DNA of 64,000 nucleotides. Origin: Natrinema salifodinae. Lineage in GTDB: Archaea > Halobacteriota > Halobacteria > Halobacteriales > Natrialbaceae. Below are positions 8,079 to 19,607 of the stretch, one piece after another. The notes below the pieces were generated by a model. That model saw nothing but the letters and a program-made list of their open reading frames with translations, had not been told where the DNA came from and ran no database searches. Every line of letters begins with the position of its first letter. Within the stretch, counting starts at the first letter, position 1. A program made the position numbers and the translations under genes. The stretch is taken from assembly GCF_900110455.1 (NCBI RefSeq), contig NZ_FOIS01000004.1, forward strand, positions 682,001 to 746,000, read 5' to 3'.

Positions 8079-9176
8079 CTATCGCCGGCGCTCGAGCACC
8101 AGTACGTACCGCGTCAGCGATCGGTGGACGCGGCGCTCGAACGCCGCCTCGAGTTCCCACCCGGCCGCGCGCGCCTCGCTCGCCCACGAACGGTCCGCGA
8201 TCACGACCGCCCGCGGGGCGACCCGTTCGGCCTCTGCCAGCGCGCCGGCGACCAGATCCTCGAGCCGGTGGGTGTCGATCTTCGACTGGCGGCCGTAGGG
8301 TGCGTCGAAGACGACGCCGTCGACCGCGTCGTCGGCGAGCGCCAGCCTGGTCGCGTCGCCGCGGCCGACGTGCCACGAGCCGCGCTCGACGCCGGTCGGC
8401 GAGGGCGCGTCAGACTCGAGGAAGTGCCGCAAGTTTTCGCGAGCGCCGGCAGCCATCTTCGCCTGAGCGTCGGTGCCGATCACGTCCGCACCGACCAGGC
8501 CGGCCTCGACGAGGACGCCGCCGGTGCCGCACATGGGGTCGAGGACCGTCGCGCCGGGGCGGGCGCCCGCGACGTTCGCGACGGCGCGTGCGAGCAGCGG
8601 GTCCATGCTGCCGGGCTGAAAGAAGGGTTTGTCCGTCGGCGCGCGGGTACCGAAGTCGCGGACACTCTCGGCCACGAGCCAGCCGAGCGCGCAGACGGAG
8701 ACGTCGTCCTCGACGCTCGAATCGGGTTCGGCTGCGAAGAGGTCGCCCGTTTCCCCGGCGGCGAGACTGCCGCCCGTTTCGATCCCACCCTCGGAAAATA
8801 CGGCCCGCAGGACGTGATCCGGGTCGTCGAGGTCGACGGTAAAGCCGCGATCGACCAGGATTTGGCCGAGTTTGCGTTCCGCTTGTTCCGTACTCACGCC
8901 GCTCGAGCCGTGGACGTCGGTCGCGCGCACCGCGACCGAGCCCTCGCGGTCAATCGACGCGGCCTCGAGCACCGCCGCCGCGCTCGCAACGTCCGCATCG
9001 CCGCGGCCGAGTAGATCGCTGGCGCGGTGCGTGTAGGCCAGGCCGCGGACGCGCTCGGGGACGATCGCGCGCGAGACGGCGAGGCCCGGAGCGATCCGTC
9101 GGACCCCGCTCGCGGCGCTTTCCGCTTCGCGGGCCGCGAACGCGTCGTCTTCGCCGCCGAGCTCGAGCAGGTACAC
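8079..9176 (-). CDS. trmG10: tRNA (guanine-N2-)-methyltransferase Trm-G10
   Basis: 365 aa with an N-terminal THUMP-type tRNA-binding region and a C-terminal Rossmann methyltransferase. SAM-binding motif: VLDPMCGTGGVLVEAGLVGADVIGTD (about 212-237). The N-methyltransferase catalytic loop is VVFDAPYGRQSK, a D-A-P-Y version of DPPY. The PTDKPFFQPGSMDP segment is typical of the Trm11/Trm-G10 family, which methylates G10 of tRNA. The start is GTG 9176 (MYLLELGGED). Divergent from tbp with about 200 nt between. Confidence 0.93.
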   Translation of the reverse strand: MYLLELGGEDDAFAAREAESAASGVRRIAPGLAVSRAIVPERVRGLAYTHRASDLLGRGDADVASAAAVLEAASIDREGSVAVRATDVHGSSGVSTEQAERKLGQILVDRGFTVDLDDPDHVLRAVFSEGGIETGGSLAAGETGDLFAAEPDSSVEDDVSVCALGWLVAESVRDFGTRAPTDKPFFQPGSMDPLLARAVANVAGARPGATVLDPMCGTGGVLVEAGLVGADVIGTDAQAKMAAGARENLRHFLESDAPSPTGVERGSWHVGRGDATRLALADDAVDGVVFDAPYGRQSKIDTHRLEDLVAGALAEAERVAPRAVVIADRSWASEARAAGWELEAAFERRVHRSLTRYVLVLERRR

Positions 9177-9347
9177 GTGTCGTCGTCCCTGCGCGGCGAG
9201 TATGAGCCTGCCGCTTTCCGCGAACCGATCGCGGCGCGGGCTCGTGTGCGGATCTCACTCGCTCGGCCGCAAGCGCACGCGTTTCCGGAGTTACCAACCG
9301 CAGCCGGCGGGCGTATATACCGGATATATCAGGTGGCGGTACTAAGC

Positions 9348-9355
9348 TTTATAAA
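9348..9355 (+). promoter_or_regulatory. TATA box of tbp
   Basis: TTTATAAA in an AT-rich tract, 28-35 nt before ATG 9383. Transcription is expected to start within a few bases of the ATG, giving a leaderless or nearly leaderless mRNA. Flanking A/T-rich runs (GGATATATC at about 9322, CTTAAATACG at 9357) give alternative TATA candidates. Confidence 0.75.
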
Positions 9356-9382
9356 CCTTAAATACGTCTTTTAAAGCGACTT

Positions 9383-9943
9383 ATGACGGATCCCAAGGAC
9401 ACCATCAACATCGAAAACGTGGTGGCGTCGACCGGTATCGGGCAGGAACTCGACCTTCAGAGCGTCGCGATGGACCTCGAAGGGGCCGACTACGACCCCG
9501 AACAGTTCCCCGGCCTCGTCTACCGCACCCAGAATCCCAAGTCCGCCGCGCTGATCTTCCGCTCCGGCAAGATCGTCTGTACCGGTGCCAAGTCGACCGA
9601 CGACGTCCACGAGAGCCTGCGGATCGTCTTCGACAAGCTCCGCGAACTCCAGATTCAGGTCAACGAGGACCCCGAGATCGTCGTCCAGAACATCGTTACC
9701 TCGGCCGACCTCGGTCGCAACCTCAACCTGAACGCGATCGCCATCGGTCTCGGCCTCGAGAACATCGAGTACGAACCCGAACAGTTCCCCGGCCTGGTCT
9801 ACCGTCTGGACGAACCCGAAGTCGTCGCCCTGCTGTTTGGCTCCGGCAAGCTCGTTATCACCGGCGGCAAGAAGCCCGAGGACGCCGAGCACGCCGTCGA
9901 CAAGATCGTCTCGCGGCTCGAGGACCTCGGCCTGCTCGAGTAA
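9383..9943 (+). CDS. tbp: TATA-box-binding protein (TBP)
   Basis: 186 aa, two direct repeats forming the saddle: repeat 1 about 8-90 (INIENVVASTGIGQELDLQSVAMDLEG...PGLVYRTQNPKSAALIFRSGKIVCTGAK) and repeat 2 about 98-182 (VVQNIVTSADLGRNLNLNAIAIGLG...PGLVYRLDEPEVVALLFGSGKLVITGGK). It binds TATA boxes and recruits TFB for RNA polymerase. The EQFPGLVYR motif is present in both halves. The ATG is fixed by the upstream TATA box. Single gene, followed by a 407-bp gap. Confidence 0.98.
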   Translation: MTDPKDTINIENVVASTGIGQELDLQSVAMDLEGADYDPEQFPGLVYRTQNPKSAALIFRSGKIVCTGAKSTDDVHESLRIVFDKLRELQIQVNEDPEIVVQNIVTSADLGRNLNLNAIAIGLGLENIEYEPEQFPGLVYRLDEPEVVALLFGSGKLVITGGKKPEDAEHAVDKIVSRLEDLGLLE

Positions 9944-10350
9944 CGCCGTCCGTTCTCGCCGTTCGAGCGGTTCCAGCGCCCGCTATCGTCGACGCCACCG
10001 GCGTCAGTCCCGGCGAGCGCCGGCGCCCCGGCGAATTCTCGGCCGCCGAGACGGGCCGTCGCGCTCGAGCCGGTCGCGTCGATCCCGAATCGTCACCCGT
10101 TCGATCGTTCGAGACGTCTCTCGACACCGCGTCCGAACGCCGTCGGCGCGGTCGGCGTCGTCGCCGTCCGCAGTAGTCGATGCATTACTGGCGATCACTC
10201 CGATACCCGGCCGCCACTTCGCCTCGCTTGGACCGGATTAGCGACCGTTCAATCGCGTCCGAGCGGGCCTGATTCGCCTGAATCGTCCTGCACTCGATGA
10301 AACGACCGATTGCGTTTATTCGGCGACTTCTCTGTGGGTCTACCGTGCCC
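9944..10350. other. 407-bp gap, no gene seen
   Basis: GC-rich sequence with many CGATCG/TCGAACG words but no ORF with sensible composition on either strand. The right end (about 10309-10320, GCGTTTATTCG) is a likely TATA region for the DUF7344-like gene. The tbp 3' end shows no clear oligo-T terminator. Confidence 0.45.
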
Positions 10351-10776
10351 ATGACGATCCACCCTGATCGAACGCCGACCCTTTCGGAGCGCCTTCATCC
10401 GGACAGTGCCAGCGCGCTCGATCGGCGGTCCCTCCCGAGCGAGACGATCGAGCGATTACTCGACAGCGATCGCCGGTGCGAGGCTCTCCGTTGCGTCCTC
10501 GCCGCGGACGAGCCGATCGCAGTCCGCACGCTGGTCGCCCGCCTGGCCGACGCCGAGCACGACGCGACTATCGGGACGACGATCCACCAACTCCGCCAGC
10601 GCGTCCACGTCTCGTTGTGCCGGACCCACCTCCCGCTGCTCGAAGAAAACGACGTCGTGGCCTACGATCGCGTCCGGAATCTCGTCGGCCCGGCGGCAAA
10701 CCTCTCCGTGTTCGACTCCCTCCTCGAGACCGAGTCGCTCGACCGTTCGATCGCGTCCCGACTGGACTGTGAGTAA
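10351..10776 (+). CDS. DUF7344-type winged-helix protein
   Basis: 141 aa from ATG 10351; an in-frame ATG at 10297 would add 18 residues. A TTTATT promoter word about 31-37 nt before 10351 favours the shorter form. The protein has the haloarchaeal DUF7344 pattern: LLDSDRRCEALRCVLAADEPIAVRTLVARLAD (helices), VHVSLCRTHLPLLEENDVVAYDRVRNLV (recognition helix and wing). The family is predicted to be DNA-binding. No linked target is evident. Confidence 0.72.
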   Translation: MTIHPDRTPTLSERLHPDSASALDRRSLPSETIERLLDSDRRCEALRCVLAADEPIAVRTLVARLADAEHDATIGTTIHQLRQRVHVSLCRTHLPLLEENDVVAYDRVRNLVGPAANLSVFDSLLETESLDRSIASRLDCE

Positions 10777-10978
10777 CGGCACGCTCGTCCGCCGCGCGTC
10801 GCCTGGCGGACTCGAACCCCGCGCCGAGTTCGACCGGCGCGAGGCGTCCCTTCCGACCCACGATTGAACGCCGCCCTCTTCCTCTTCTCGGTTCGTCTCG
10901 TCGTCGCGTCGGTCCGTGAGTTCGTTTCGGTCCGCGTCCCGTCTGACTCCGGTCCGCCTCCCGTTCGACTCCGGTCCG

Positions 10979-11866
10979 TTACTCGACCAGACGCTCGATT
11001 TCGGTTACCAGAATGTCGCTCGCGCCGGCCTTCTTGACCTCGGTGATCGTCTCGAAGACGTCCCGTTCGTTGACGACGGCGTGGACGGCGACCTTGTCGC
11101 CGCCGTCGTCCTCGGATCCGGTTCCGTCTCCGCTCCGCTCGTCGGCGATGTCCATGACCGTCGGGCCACCGAGTCCCGGAATGACGTCGCGGACGTCGTC
11201 GAGACGCGCTCGCGGCACGTTCATCATCAGGTAGCGTTTCCCTTCGGCCTGCTTCACCGAGGAGAGAGCGGTCCGGACCTCCTCGACCTTCGGTTCGTCG
11301 AGGACGTCCTCGCGGCCGAACAGCCGGACGGAACTGGCGAGCACCTCCTCGACGACGGCCAACCGGTTCATCTTCAGCGTCGTCCCGGTGCTCGTGATGT
11401 CGACGATGGCATCGGCCATCTCGACGTGCGGGGTCAGTTCTGTCGCGCCCGTGACCTCGACGATGTCGGGGTCGACGCCGGTCTCGGCGAAGAAGTCCGC
11501 GGTGACGTTCGGGAACTCGGTGGCGACTGTCTTGCCCGCCAGGTCGTCGATCGTCTCGATGTCGCCGTCTTCGGGGGCTGCCAGAACGAGCCGGCAGCGC
11601 CCGAACTCCAGATCGAGCAGTTCGTCGACGGTGTCGACGCGGGCCTCCTGGACCTGATCGAAGCCCGTGATCCCGAGGTCGGCCGCCCCGTCGGCGACGT
11701 ACTCCGGGATGTCCGCCGCGCGGGCGAAGAGGACGGAGACGTCGGGGTCGACGGTGTCGGCGTAGAGCTTCCGGTCGGCACCGTTCTCGAGGTGAAGCCC
11801 CGCCCGCTCTAGGAGATCGATCGTCGGCTCGTGCAGGCGGCCCTTGTTGGGAACGGCGATTCGCAT
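10979..11866 (-). CDS. hisG: ATP phosphoribosyltransferase HisG (long form)
   Basis: 295 aa, first step of histidine biosynthesis (ATP + PRPP). N-terminal [24 protein letters not shown], the [13 protein letters not shown] segment, and the PRPP/ribose-binding loop [16 protein letters not shown] are intact. A C-terminal ACT-like regulatory domain (about 210-295, ...[34 protein letters not shown]) marks the long, HisZ-independent form, normally inhibited by histidine. [15 protein letters not shown] acidic insert lies within the ACT region. No other his gene is nearby. Confidence 0.96.
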   Translation of the reverse strand: MRIAVPNKGRLHEPTIDLLERAGLHLENGADRKLYADTVDPDVSVLFARAADIPEYVADGAADLGITGFDQVQEARVDTVDELLDLEFGRCRLVLAAPEDGDIETIDDLAGKTVATEFPNVTADFFAETGVDPDIVEVTGATELTPHVEMADAIVDITSTGTTLKMNRLAVVEEVLASSVRLFGREDVLDEPKVEEVRTALSSVKQAEGKRYLMMNVPRARLDDVRDVIPGLGGPTVMDIADERSGDGTGSEDDGGDKVAVHAVVNERDVFETITEVKKAGASDILVTEIERLVE

Positions 11867-12011
11867 ATGCCCGCACTTGGGCGGCGGCGGGGAATTGTCT
11901 TTTCATCGGGGCGAATCTCCGGTTCATCCGGCCCCGTGCCCGGGAGTCGCCGGCCCCAGTTCCTTGATCCGCGGTGTGGTAGCTACGGGCGGAGAATCAG
12001 AGGACCGGCTC

Positions 12012-14387
<2,376 letters not shown>

Positions 14388-14461
14388 ACCGGGACTCGAG
14401 TCGATTCTCCGCCGGGGCGAATCACACGCTGCTTTTCTTCACCGGGGTACTATCGTCTCGT

Positions 14462-14740
14462 ATGCTCGGTTCGCGAACCGCGACGGCACTGGTCGGACTC
14501 GCGGCTAGTCTCCTCGTAAGCGCCGTCCTCTGGTGGCAGTTCGAGACGCTTGCGTTCTTTCTCTTCGTTCCGTTCGTGCCGTTCCTGTTTCGGGGTTCGG
14601 GAGGGGAGAAGGGGCGATCGCAGCGGGACCAGCAGGAAGCGGCGGTTCGAACGTGTCCGTCCTGTGGCTTTCAGACGCGAAACCAGGCGTACGACTACTG
14701 TCCGCGGGACGGCCGACGATTAGAAGAGACGCGGCGGTAG
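14462..14740 (+). CDS. membrane protein with zinc ribbon
   Basis: 92 aa. Two hydrophobic helices (about 8-25 ALVGLAASLLVSAVLWW and 28-44 TLAFFLFVPFVPFLF) are followed by a cytoplasmic zinc ribbon, CPSCGFQTRNQAYDYCPRDG (C-x2-C-x12-C in a C-P-x-D-G knuckle). It lies between copB and the CopZ-like chaperone and converges with the latter (2 nt between). A link to copper is suggested only by position; small zinc-ribbon membrane proteins are common in haloarchaea. Confidence 0.72.
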   Translation: MLGSRTATALVGLAASLLVSAVLWWQFETLAFFLFVPFVPFLFRGSGGEKGRSQRDQQEAAVRTCPSCGFQTRNQAYDYCPRDGRRLEETRR

Positions 14741-14742
14741 GG

Positions 14743-14940
14743 TTACGCGGTCGCGTCGTAGCCCGCGTCGTCGACCGCGGCCACGAGCGCGTCGGCGTCG
14801 GCGGCGCCCTCGACGGTCGCTTGCTTCGCGTCGCGGTCGGCCTCGGCCGACGTCACCCCGTCGACGCCCTCGAGGGCGTCTTCGACGGTCTGTTCGCAGT
14901 GCTCGCAGGACATCCCTTCGACGGTGATGGTTCGACTCAT
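14743..14940 (-). CDS. copZ: CopZ-like HMA copper chaperone
   Basis: 65-aa single heavy-metal-associated domain: MSRTITVEGMSCEHCEQTVEDALEGVDGV with metal-binding GMSCxxC at residues 9-14. It ends AAVDDAGYDATA, giving the betaalphabeta-betaalphabeta fold. The ATG at 14940 gives the canonical chaperone length. It should bind Cu(I) and pass it to CopA (15742-18345). Divergent from the copper regulator with a 126-bp shared upstream region holding the CTTT-N7-AAAG element. Symbol given by function. Confidence 0.9.
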   Translation of the reverse strand: MSRTITVEGMSCEHCEQTVEDALEGVDGVTSAEADRDAKQATVEGAADADALVAAVDDAGYDATA

Positions 14941-15008
14941 ACGACCATCTAGGAACGGCCGCTCTTTGTCACTTACTGCTTTCGACGCAAACGCGACGCG
15001 GACCGTCG

Positions 15009-15023
15009 CTTTGAATTCGAAAG
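15009..15023. promoter_or_regulatory. putative copper-regulator binding site 1
   Basis: CTTTGAATTCGAAAG, a 15-bp pseudo-palindrome in the copZ / Lrp-TRASH divergent region, 44-58 nt before the regulator start and 69-83 nt before copZ. A sequence identical at 11 of 15 positions, with the same CTTT...TTC.AAAG frame, precedes copA. The size and symmetry fit a dimeric Lrp/AsnC-type site. Binding itself is inferred. Confidence 0.5.
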
Positions 15024-15066
15024 TATTCCCCGCCACGCTCTTTGCACGCGGGACCGAACCGCCCGT

Positions 15067-15657
15067 ATGCGCACCCTCGACGAGACCGACATGGAGATCC
15101 TGCGGCTGCTGGGCGAGGACGCTCGCCGGCCCTACAGCGAAATCGCCGAGCGGGTGGGCCTCTCCGGCCCGGCCGTCTCGGACCGCGTCCAGCGGCTCGA
15201 GGAGGCCGGGATCATCGAACGCTTCACCGTCGACGTCGACCAGTCACAGCTCCGGGCGGGCGTCCCGGTGTTCGTCAGAGCGACCGTCCCCGCGGCCGTC
15301 GTCGACGACGCCAGAGCGACCCTCACGGACGCCGACGCCGTCGAGCACGTGTTCGTCACCGCGGACGGCGAACTCTGGTTCTACGCCCGCGCGCAAGTCC
15401 GGCAGGTCCGCGAGTGGCTCGACGGCCTCCTGCCGGACGCCGACGGCATCGACTACGAGGTGACGCTGATCGACGACGCCGAGTGGACGCCGTCGCTCGA
15501 CGGAACGTCCTTCGCGCTCACTTGCGCGGAGTGTGGCAACACCGTCGACAGCGAGGGCGAATCGACTCGAATCGACGGCGAGGTGTACCACTTCTGCTGT
15601 CCCTCCTGTTCGAGCCGGTTCGAGCAGCGGTACGATCGGCTCGAAGAGGGCGCGTAG
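15067..15657 (+). CDS. Lrp/AsnC-type copper regulator with TRASH domain
   Basis: 196 aa. N-terminal AsnC-type HTH (about 5-55, DETDMEILRLLGEDARRPYSEIAERVGLSGPAVSDRVQRLEEAGII), a central RAM/ligand-like region (60-140), and a C-terminal TRASH metal-sensing zinc finger (about 155-190, TCAECGNTVDSEG...YHFCCPSCSSRFEQRYD). In Halobacterium the homologous protein is required for copper-responsive expression of the copper ATPase; here it lies directly upstream of copA. Probably autoregulated through the 15009 element. Confidence 0.9.
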   Translation: MRTLDETDMEILRLLGEDARRPYSEIAERVGLSGPAVSDRVQRLEEAGIIERFTVDVDQSQLRAGVPVFVRATVPAAVVDDARATLTDADAVEHVFVTADGELWFYARAQVRQVREWLDGLLPDADGIDYEVTLIDDAEWTPSLDGTSFALTCAECGNTVDSEGESTRIDGEVYHFCCPSCSSRFEQRYDRLEEGA

Positions 15658-15672
15658 CTTTCGGTTCCAAAG
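15658..15672. promoter_or_regulatory. putative copper-regulator binding site 2 (copA)
   Basis: CTTTCGGTTCCAAAG, starting one base after the regulator's stop codon and 70-84 nt before copA ATG 15742. Same CTTT-N7-AAAG layout as the element at 15009. A promoter for copA would lie between this site and 15742, where GGGATATG and GGTAAATCC are the only AT-rich words. Confidence 0.5.
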
Positions 15673-15741
15673 AACGGACCGCGCTGAACTTTGGGATATG
15701 ACGGAGAAAGGGGGTAAATCCGGATCCCGTACTAGCCACTA

Positions 15742-18345
15742 ATGAGCACCCAGACCGCACACCTGGCCATCCGGGGCATGAGCTGTGCGAACTGCTCGCA
15801 GACGATCAGCGATGCCCTGGAGTCCATAGACGGCGTCGTCGAGGCGAACGCGAACTTCGCCACCGACGAGGGAACCGTCGAGTACGACCCCGAGGCGGTA
15901 TCACTCGCCGAGATCTACGCGGCGATCAACGAGGCCGGCTACAGTGCCGAGCGCGCGACCCGCTCGATCGGAATCACGGACATGAGCTGTGCGAACTGCG
16001 CCGATGCCAACGAACGCGCGCTCGAGTCCGTCCCCGGCGTCGTCGACGCGGAGGCCAACTACGCGACCGACGAGGCCGCCGTCGAGTACAACCCCGCCGA
16101 CGCCTCCCTCGAGGACCTCTACGCCGCCATCGAGGGGGCCGGCTATACGCCCGTCCGCGACGACGGCGACGAGGACTCGGACCAGGCGCGCCGGGACGCG
16201 GCCCGCCAGGCGGAGATCCGCCGTCAGCGCCGGTTGACGATCTTCGGTGCCGTCCTCTCGGCCCCGTTCCTGGTCTTCCTCGCCGATATGTTCCTGCTCG
16301 ACGGGGCGCTCCTGCCCGAAACGATCTTCGGCGTCGAGTTCGGCTGGGTCGAGTTCCTGCTCGCAACGCCGGTCCAGATCGTGCTTGGCCGGGAGTTCTA
16401 CGAGAACTCCTACACCGCGCTCGCGAGGAACCGGACCGCCAACATGGACGTCCTGATCGCGCTCGGCTCCTCGACGGCGTACCTCTACAGCCTGGTCGTT
16501 CTGCTGGGGCTGCTCGCGGGGAGTCTCTACTTCGACACCGCCGCCCTGATCCTTGTGTTCATCACGTTGGGCAACTACCTCGAGGCTCGCTCGAAGGGCC
16601 AGGCGAGCGACGCCCTGCGGAAACTGCTCGAGATGGAGGCCGAGACGGCCACGGTGGTCGACAAGGACGGCACCGAGCGCGAGGTGCCGCTCGAGGACGT
16701 CGCGGTCGGCGACCGGATGAAGGTCCGGCCAGGCGAGAAGATCCCGACCGACGGCGTCGTCGTCGACGGCCAGTCCGCGGTCGACGAGTCGATGGTCACC
16801 GGCGAATCCGTCCCCGTCGAGAAGGAATCGGGCGACGAGGTCGTCGGCTCGACGGTCAACGAAAACGGCGTGCTGGTCGTCGAGGCGACGAAGGTCGGCG
16901 CCGACACGGCGCTCCAGCAGATCGTCCAGACCGTCAAGGAAGCCCAGTCGCGCCAGCCGGAGATCCAGAACCTCGCGGACCGCATCTCCGCGTACTTCGT
17001 CCCGGCGGTGATCCTGAACGCGGCGCTCTGGGCCCTCGTCTGGTTCCTCTTCCCCGAGGCGCTGGCCGCCGTCGTCGGCGCGCTGCCGCTGTGGGGTCTC
17101 GTCGGCGGCGGCCCGGCCGCCCTCTCGACGTTCGAGTTCGCGGTCGTCGTCTTCGCCTCCGCGGTCCTGATCGCCTGTCCCTGCGCGCTGGGCCTGGCGA
17201 CGCCCGCGGCGACGATGGTCGGCAGCACCTTGGGCGCGAAAAACGGCGTCCTGTTCAAGGGCGGCGACGTCTTGGAGCGCGCGAAGGACGTCGACACGGT
17301 CGTCTTCGACAAGACCGGGACGCTGACGACCGGCGAGATGACGCTGACCGACGTGGTCGCCGTCGAGCGCGACGAACCCGAGGCGGCCGCCGACGGCGGC
17401 GAGCCGGCCGCTGACGGAGGGGCCGAATCGCTGACCGCACCGCCGTCGATCGACGAGGACGAAGTACTCCGCCTGGCCGCCAGCGCCGAGCGCGGCAGCG
17501 AACACCCGCTCGCGCAAGCGATCGTCGAGGGCGCGAACGACCGGGACCTCGACCTGGCCGATCCCGAAGACTTCGAGAACGTTCCCGGACACGGCGTCCG
17601 GGCGACAGTCGAGGGCCGTGAGGTCCTGGTCGGCAACCGGCGGCTGCTGGAAGGCGAGGGCGTCGATTCCGCGCCCGCCGCGGCCGAGATGGAACGCCTC
17701 GAACGCGAGGGCAAGACCGCGATGCTGGTCGCGGTCGACGGCGCGGTCGCGGGCGTGGTTGCGGACGCCGACACGGTCAAAGAGAGCGCGGCCGACGCGG
17801 TCGCCGCCCTCCGCGAGCGCGGCGTCGACGTCATGCTGATCACTGGCGACAACGAGCGGACGGCCCGCGCCGTCGCCGAGCGGGTCGGGATCGACCCCGA
17901 GAACGTCCGCGCGGGGGTCCTGCCGGAAGACAAGGCCGACGCCGTCGAGGCGATCCAGGCCGAGGGCCGCCAGGCGATGATGGTCGGCGATGGCGTCAAC
18001 GACGCGCCGGCGCTGGCGGTCGCTCACGTCGGCACGGCCATCGGCTCCGGGACGGACGTGGCCATCGAGGCCGCGGACGTGACGCTGATGCGCGACGACC
18101 CGCTGGACGTGGTGAAGGCGATCCGCATCTCCGATGCCACCCTCCAGAAGATCAAGCAGAACCTAGTCTGGGCGCTTGGCTACAATACGACGCTGATCCC
18201 GCTGGCCTCGCTCGGGCTGCTCCAGCCGGTGCTGGCGGCCGGCGCGATGGCGCTGTCTTCGGTGTCGGTCCTCTCGAACAGCCTGCTGTTCCGGCGGTAC
18301 ACGCCGGATCGGGACTACGAACTGCTCGGGCGGTTCCGTCGCTGA
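15742..18345 (+). CDS. copA: copper-exporting P1B-ATPase CopA
   Basis: 867 aa. Two N-terminal HMA domains, each with GMSCANC or DMSCANC (about residues 12-18 and 78-83), then eight membrane helices with the transport motif [19 protein letters not shown]. Actuator [12 protein letters not shown], phosphorylation [13 protein letters not shown], nucleotide-binding [10 protein letters not shown] and hinge [18 protein letters not shown] are all intact. It pumps Cu(I) out of the cytoplasm. An Ala/Asp/Gly-rich loop ([17 protein letters not shown]) interrupts the region after DKTGT. It follows its likely regulator by 84 nt with the shared pseudo-palindrome between. Confidence 0.97.
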   Translation: MSTQTAHLAIRGMSCANCSQTISDALESIDGVVEANANFATDEGTVEYDPEAVSLAEIYAAINEAGYSAERATRSIGITDMSCANCADANERALESVPGVVDAEANYATDEAAVEYNPADASLEDLYAAIEGAGYTPVRDDGDEDSDQARRDAARQAEIRRQRRLTIFGAVLSAPFLVFLADMFLLDGALLPETIFGVEFGWVEFLLATPVQIVLGREFYENSYTALARNRTANMDVLIALGSSTAYLYSLVVLLGLLAGSLYFDTAALILVFITLGNYLEARSKGQASDALRKLLEMEAETATVVDKDGTEREVPLEDVAVGDRMKVRPGEKIPTDGVVVDGQSAVDESMVTGESVPVEKESGDEVVGSTVNENGVLVVEATKVGADTALQQIVQTVKEAQSRQPEIQNLADRISAYFVPAVILNAALWALVWFLFPEALAAVVGALPLWGLVGGGPAALSTFEFAVVVFASAVLIACPCALGLATPAATMVGSTLGAKNGVLFKGGDVLERAKDVDTVVFDKTGTLTTGEMTLTDVVAVERDEPEAAADGGEPAADGGAESLTAPPSIDEDEVLRLAASAERGSEHPLAQAIVEGANDRDLDLADPEDFENVPGHGVRATVEGREVLVGNRRLLEGEGVDSAPAAAEMERLEREGKTAMLVAVDGAVAGVVADADTVKESAADAVAALRERGVDVMLITGDNERTARAVAERVGIDPENVRAGVLPEDKADAVEAIQAEGRQAMMVGDGVNDAPALAVAHVGTAIGSGTDVAIEAADVTLMRDDPLDVVKAIRISDATLQKIKQNLVWALGYNTTLIPLASLGLLQPVLAAGAMALSSVSVLSNSLLFRRYTPDRDYELLGRFRR

Positions 18346-18431
18346 TCAGACCCGAGGAGGGGACCGCGTAGTCGGCCCCTTCGACTTCGAAAATCAGTTC
18401 GACCGCGGACGTCGCTATCGACGCCTGGTCG

Positions 18432-19496
18432 TCACATCGCTGCGGGCGTCAGCCGCGGATTGTCTCCGCTCTCGTCGTCCGCCGTCTCGCTCTGCTTCTC
18501 CTCGTCGGCTTTCTCTTCGTCGGCTTTCTCCTCGTCGTCGTTCGCCTTCTCGCGGTCTTTCTTCTCTGACTTCTCTTTCTCGTTCTCGTCGTCGCCGTCC
18601 TCGGCGTCGTCATCGACGTCGCGGATCTCGACCTCCTCGCCCGTGCCGCTCTCGCTGATCACCGGCTTCAGGATGTATTTCCCGCTCTTGCCGGCTTTGT
18701 GCGGCGCGATGTCGTAGACGAAGTCGACCTGTTCGCCGTCGCCGACGGTGAACTGCGTGTGTAGCTGGAGCTTCTGGCTCGGCAGTTTCACCCGCGTCTC
18801 GCTGCCGTCGGTCAGGACGCCTTCCGTGTCGCTGACGTAGATGAAGACGGTCTCGTACTCGCCGGCCGGCAGCTCGAACTCGTCGATCATCGTCGCGTTC
18901 TCGCCTTTCAGCTCGGTAAGATCGACCGTCCGCTCGTCGACGTCGCGCTCGATCCAGCGCTCGTCCGCCTTCCCGTCGTCGCTGTCCTCGTCGTTACCGG
19001 CTTTCCTGTCTTCACCATCTTTCTTCTCTTTCCCGTCTTCGCCCTCTTCGTCGTCTTTCTCGTCTTCGTCCTGCTCGCCGTCACCCTCGTCGTCCTCACC
19101 GTCAGCGTCCGTGTCGTCCGTCTCGTCGGCCGACGTTTCGTTCGCCGACTCGTCGTCAGCGTCGCTCTCGTCGGCATCGGCTCCCTCCTCGGAGTCGTTC
19201 TCGTCCGCGTCCGCGTCGTCGGAGTCGTTCGCGTCGTCGTCGCCGTCGCTCACGCCGGTTTTCTTGAAGCCGACCGTCGTGATCGTCACGTTGAGGTGCT
19301 CGAAGTCGTCGATCACGTTCGGCTCGTCGCTAACGTAGAACGCTGCCGTCCCCGTGCCGCCACCGTCCACGTCAATCGTGTTCGATGAGTCATCGTCCGT
19401 CGAACTACTCCCCAACTCGCCGCCGGTACCGCCGGCACAGCCCGCGATTGCGACGAGGGCTGCAACGACTACCAGTTTGACCGCGTGCCCGTTCAT
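18432..19496 (-). CDS. DUF4382 lipoprotein with long acidic insert
   Basis: 354 aa from ATG 19496 (MNGHAVKLVVVAALVAIAGCAGG). The lipobox IAGC near residue 19 predicts lipid anchoring outside the membrane. The DUF4382 core is split: GTAAFYVSDEPNVIDDFEHLNVTITTVGF (about 48-78) and ERTVDLTELKGENATMIDEFELPAGEYETVFIYVSD...LQLHTQFTVGDGEQVDFVYDI (about 185-270). Between them lies about 100 residues of almost pure D/E/S/K/A/N. The tail is a second charged low-complexity run with repeated EEKADEEKADEEKQ. A CTTTTTCTG promoter word lies about 30 nt upstream. Confidence 0.85.
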   Translation of the reverse strand: MNGHAVKLVVVAALVAIAGCAGGTGGELGSSSTDDDSSNTIDVDGGGTGTAAFYVSDEPNVIDDFEHLNVTITTVGFKKTGVSDGDDDANDSDDADADENDSEEGADADESDADDESANETSADETDDTDADGEDDEGDGEQDEDEKDDEEGEDGKEKKDGEDRKAGNDEDSDDGKADERWIERDVDERTVDLTELKGENATMIDEFELPAGEYETVFIYVSDTEGVLTDGSETRVKLPSQKLQLHTQFTVGDGEQVDFVYDIAPHKAGKSGKYILKPVISESGTGEEVEIRDVDDDAEDGDDENEKEKSEKKDREKANDDEEKADEEKADEEKQSETADDESGDNPRLTPAAM

Positions 19497-19607
19497 ATCT
19501 CTGCCGGAGACAGTCACCGAAGCGCAGAAAAAGGGTCGACAGTCCACTCCGTTCACGACCGTTCAGGACCGCTGAACTGACCGAATCGTGGCCGGTACCG
19601 GACGAGG

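Noticed and set aside
11844-12011. N-terminal extension of the CopB-type ATPase
   Set aside because: Non-acidic, Gly/Pro/Arg-rich composition and overlap with the hisG promoter; ATG 12012 begins the typical acidic/His-rich leader.
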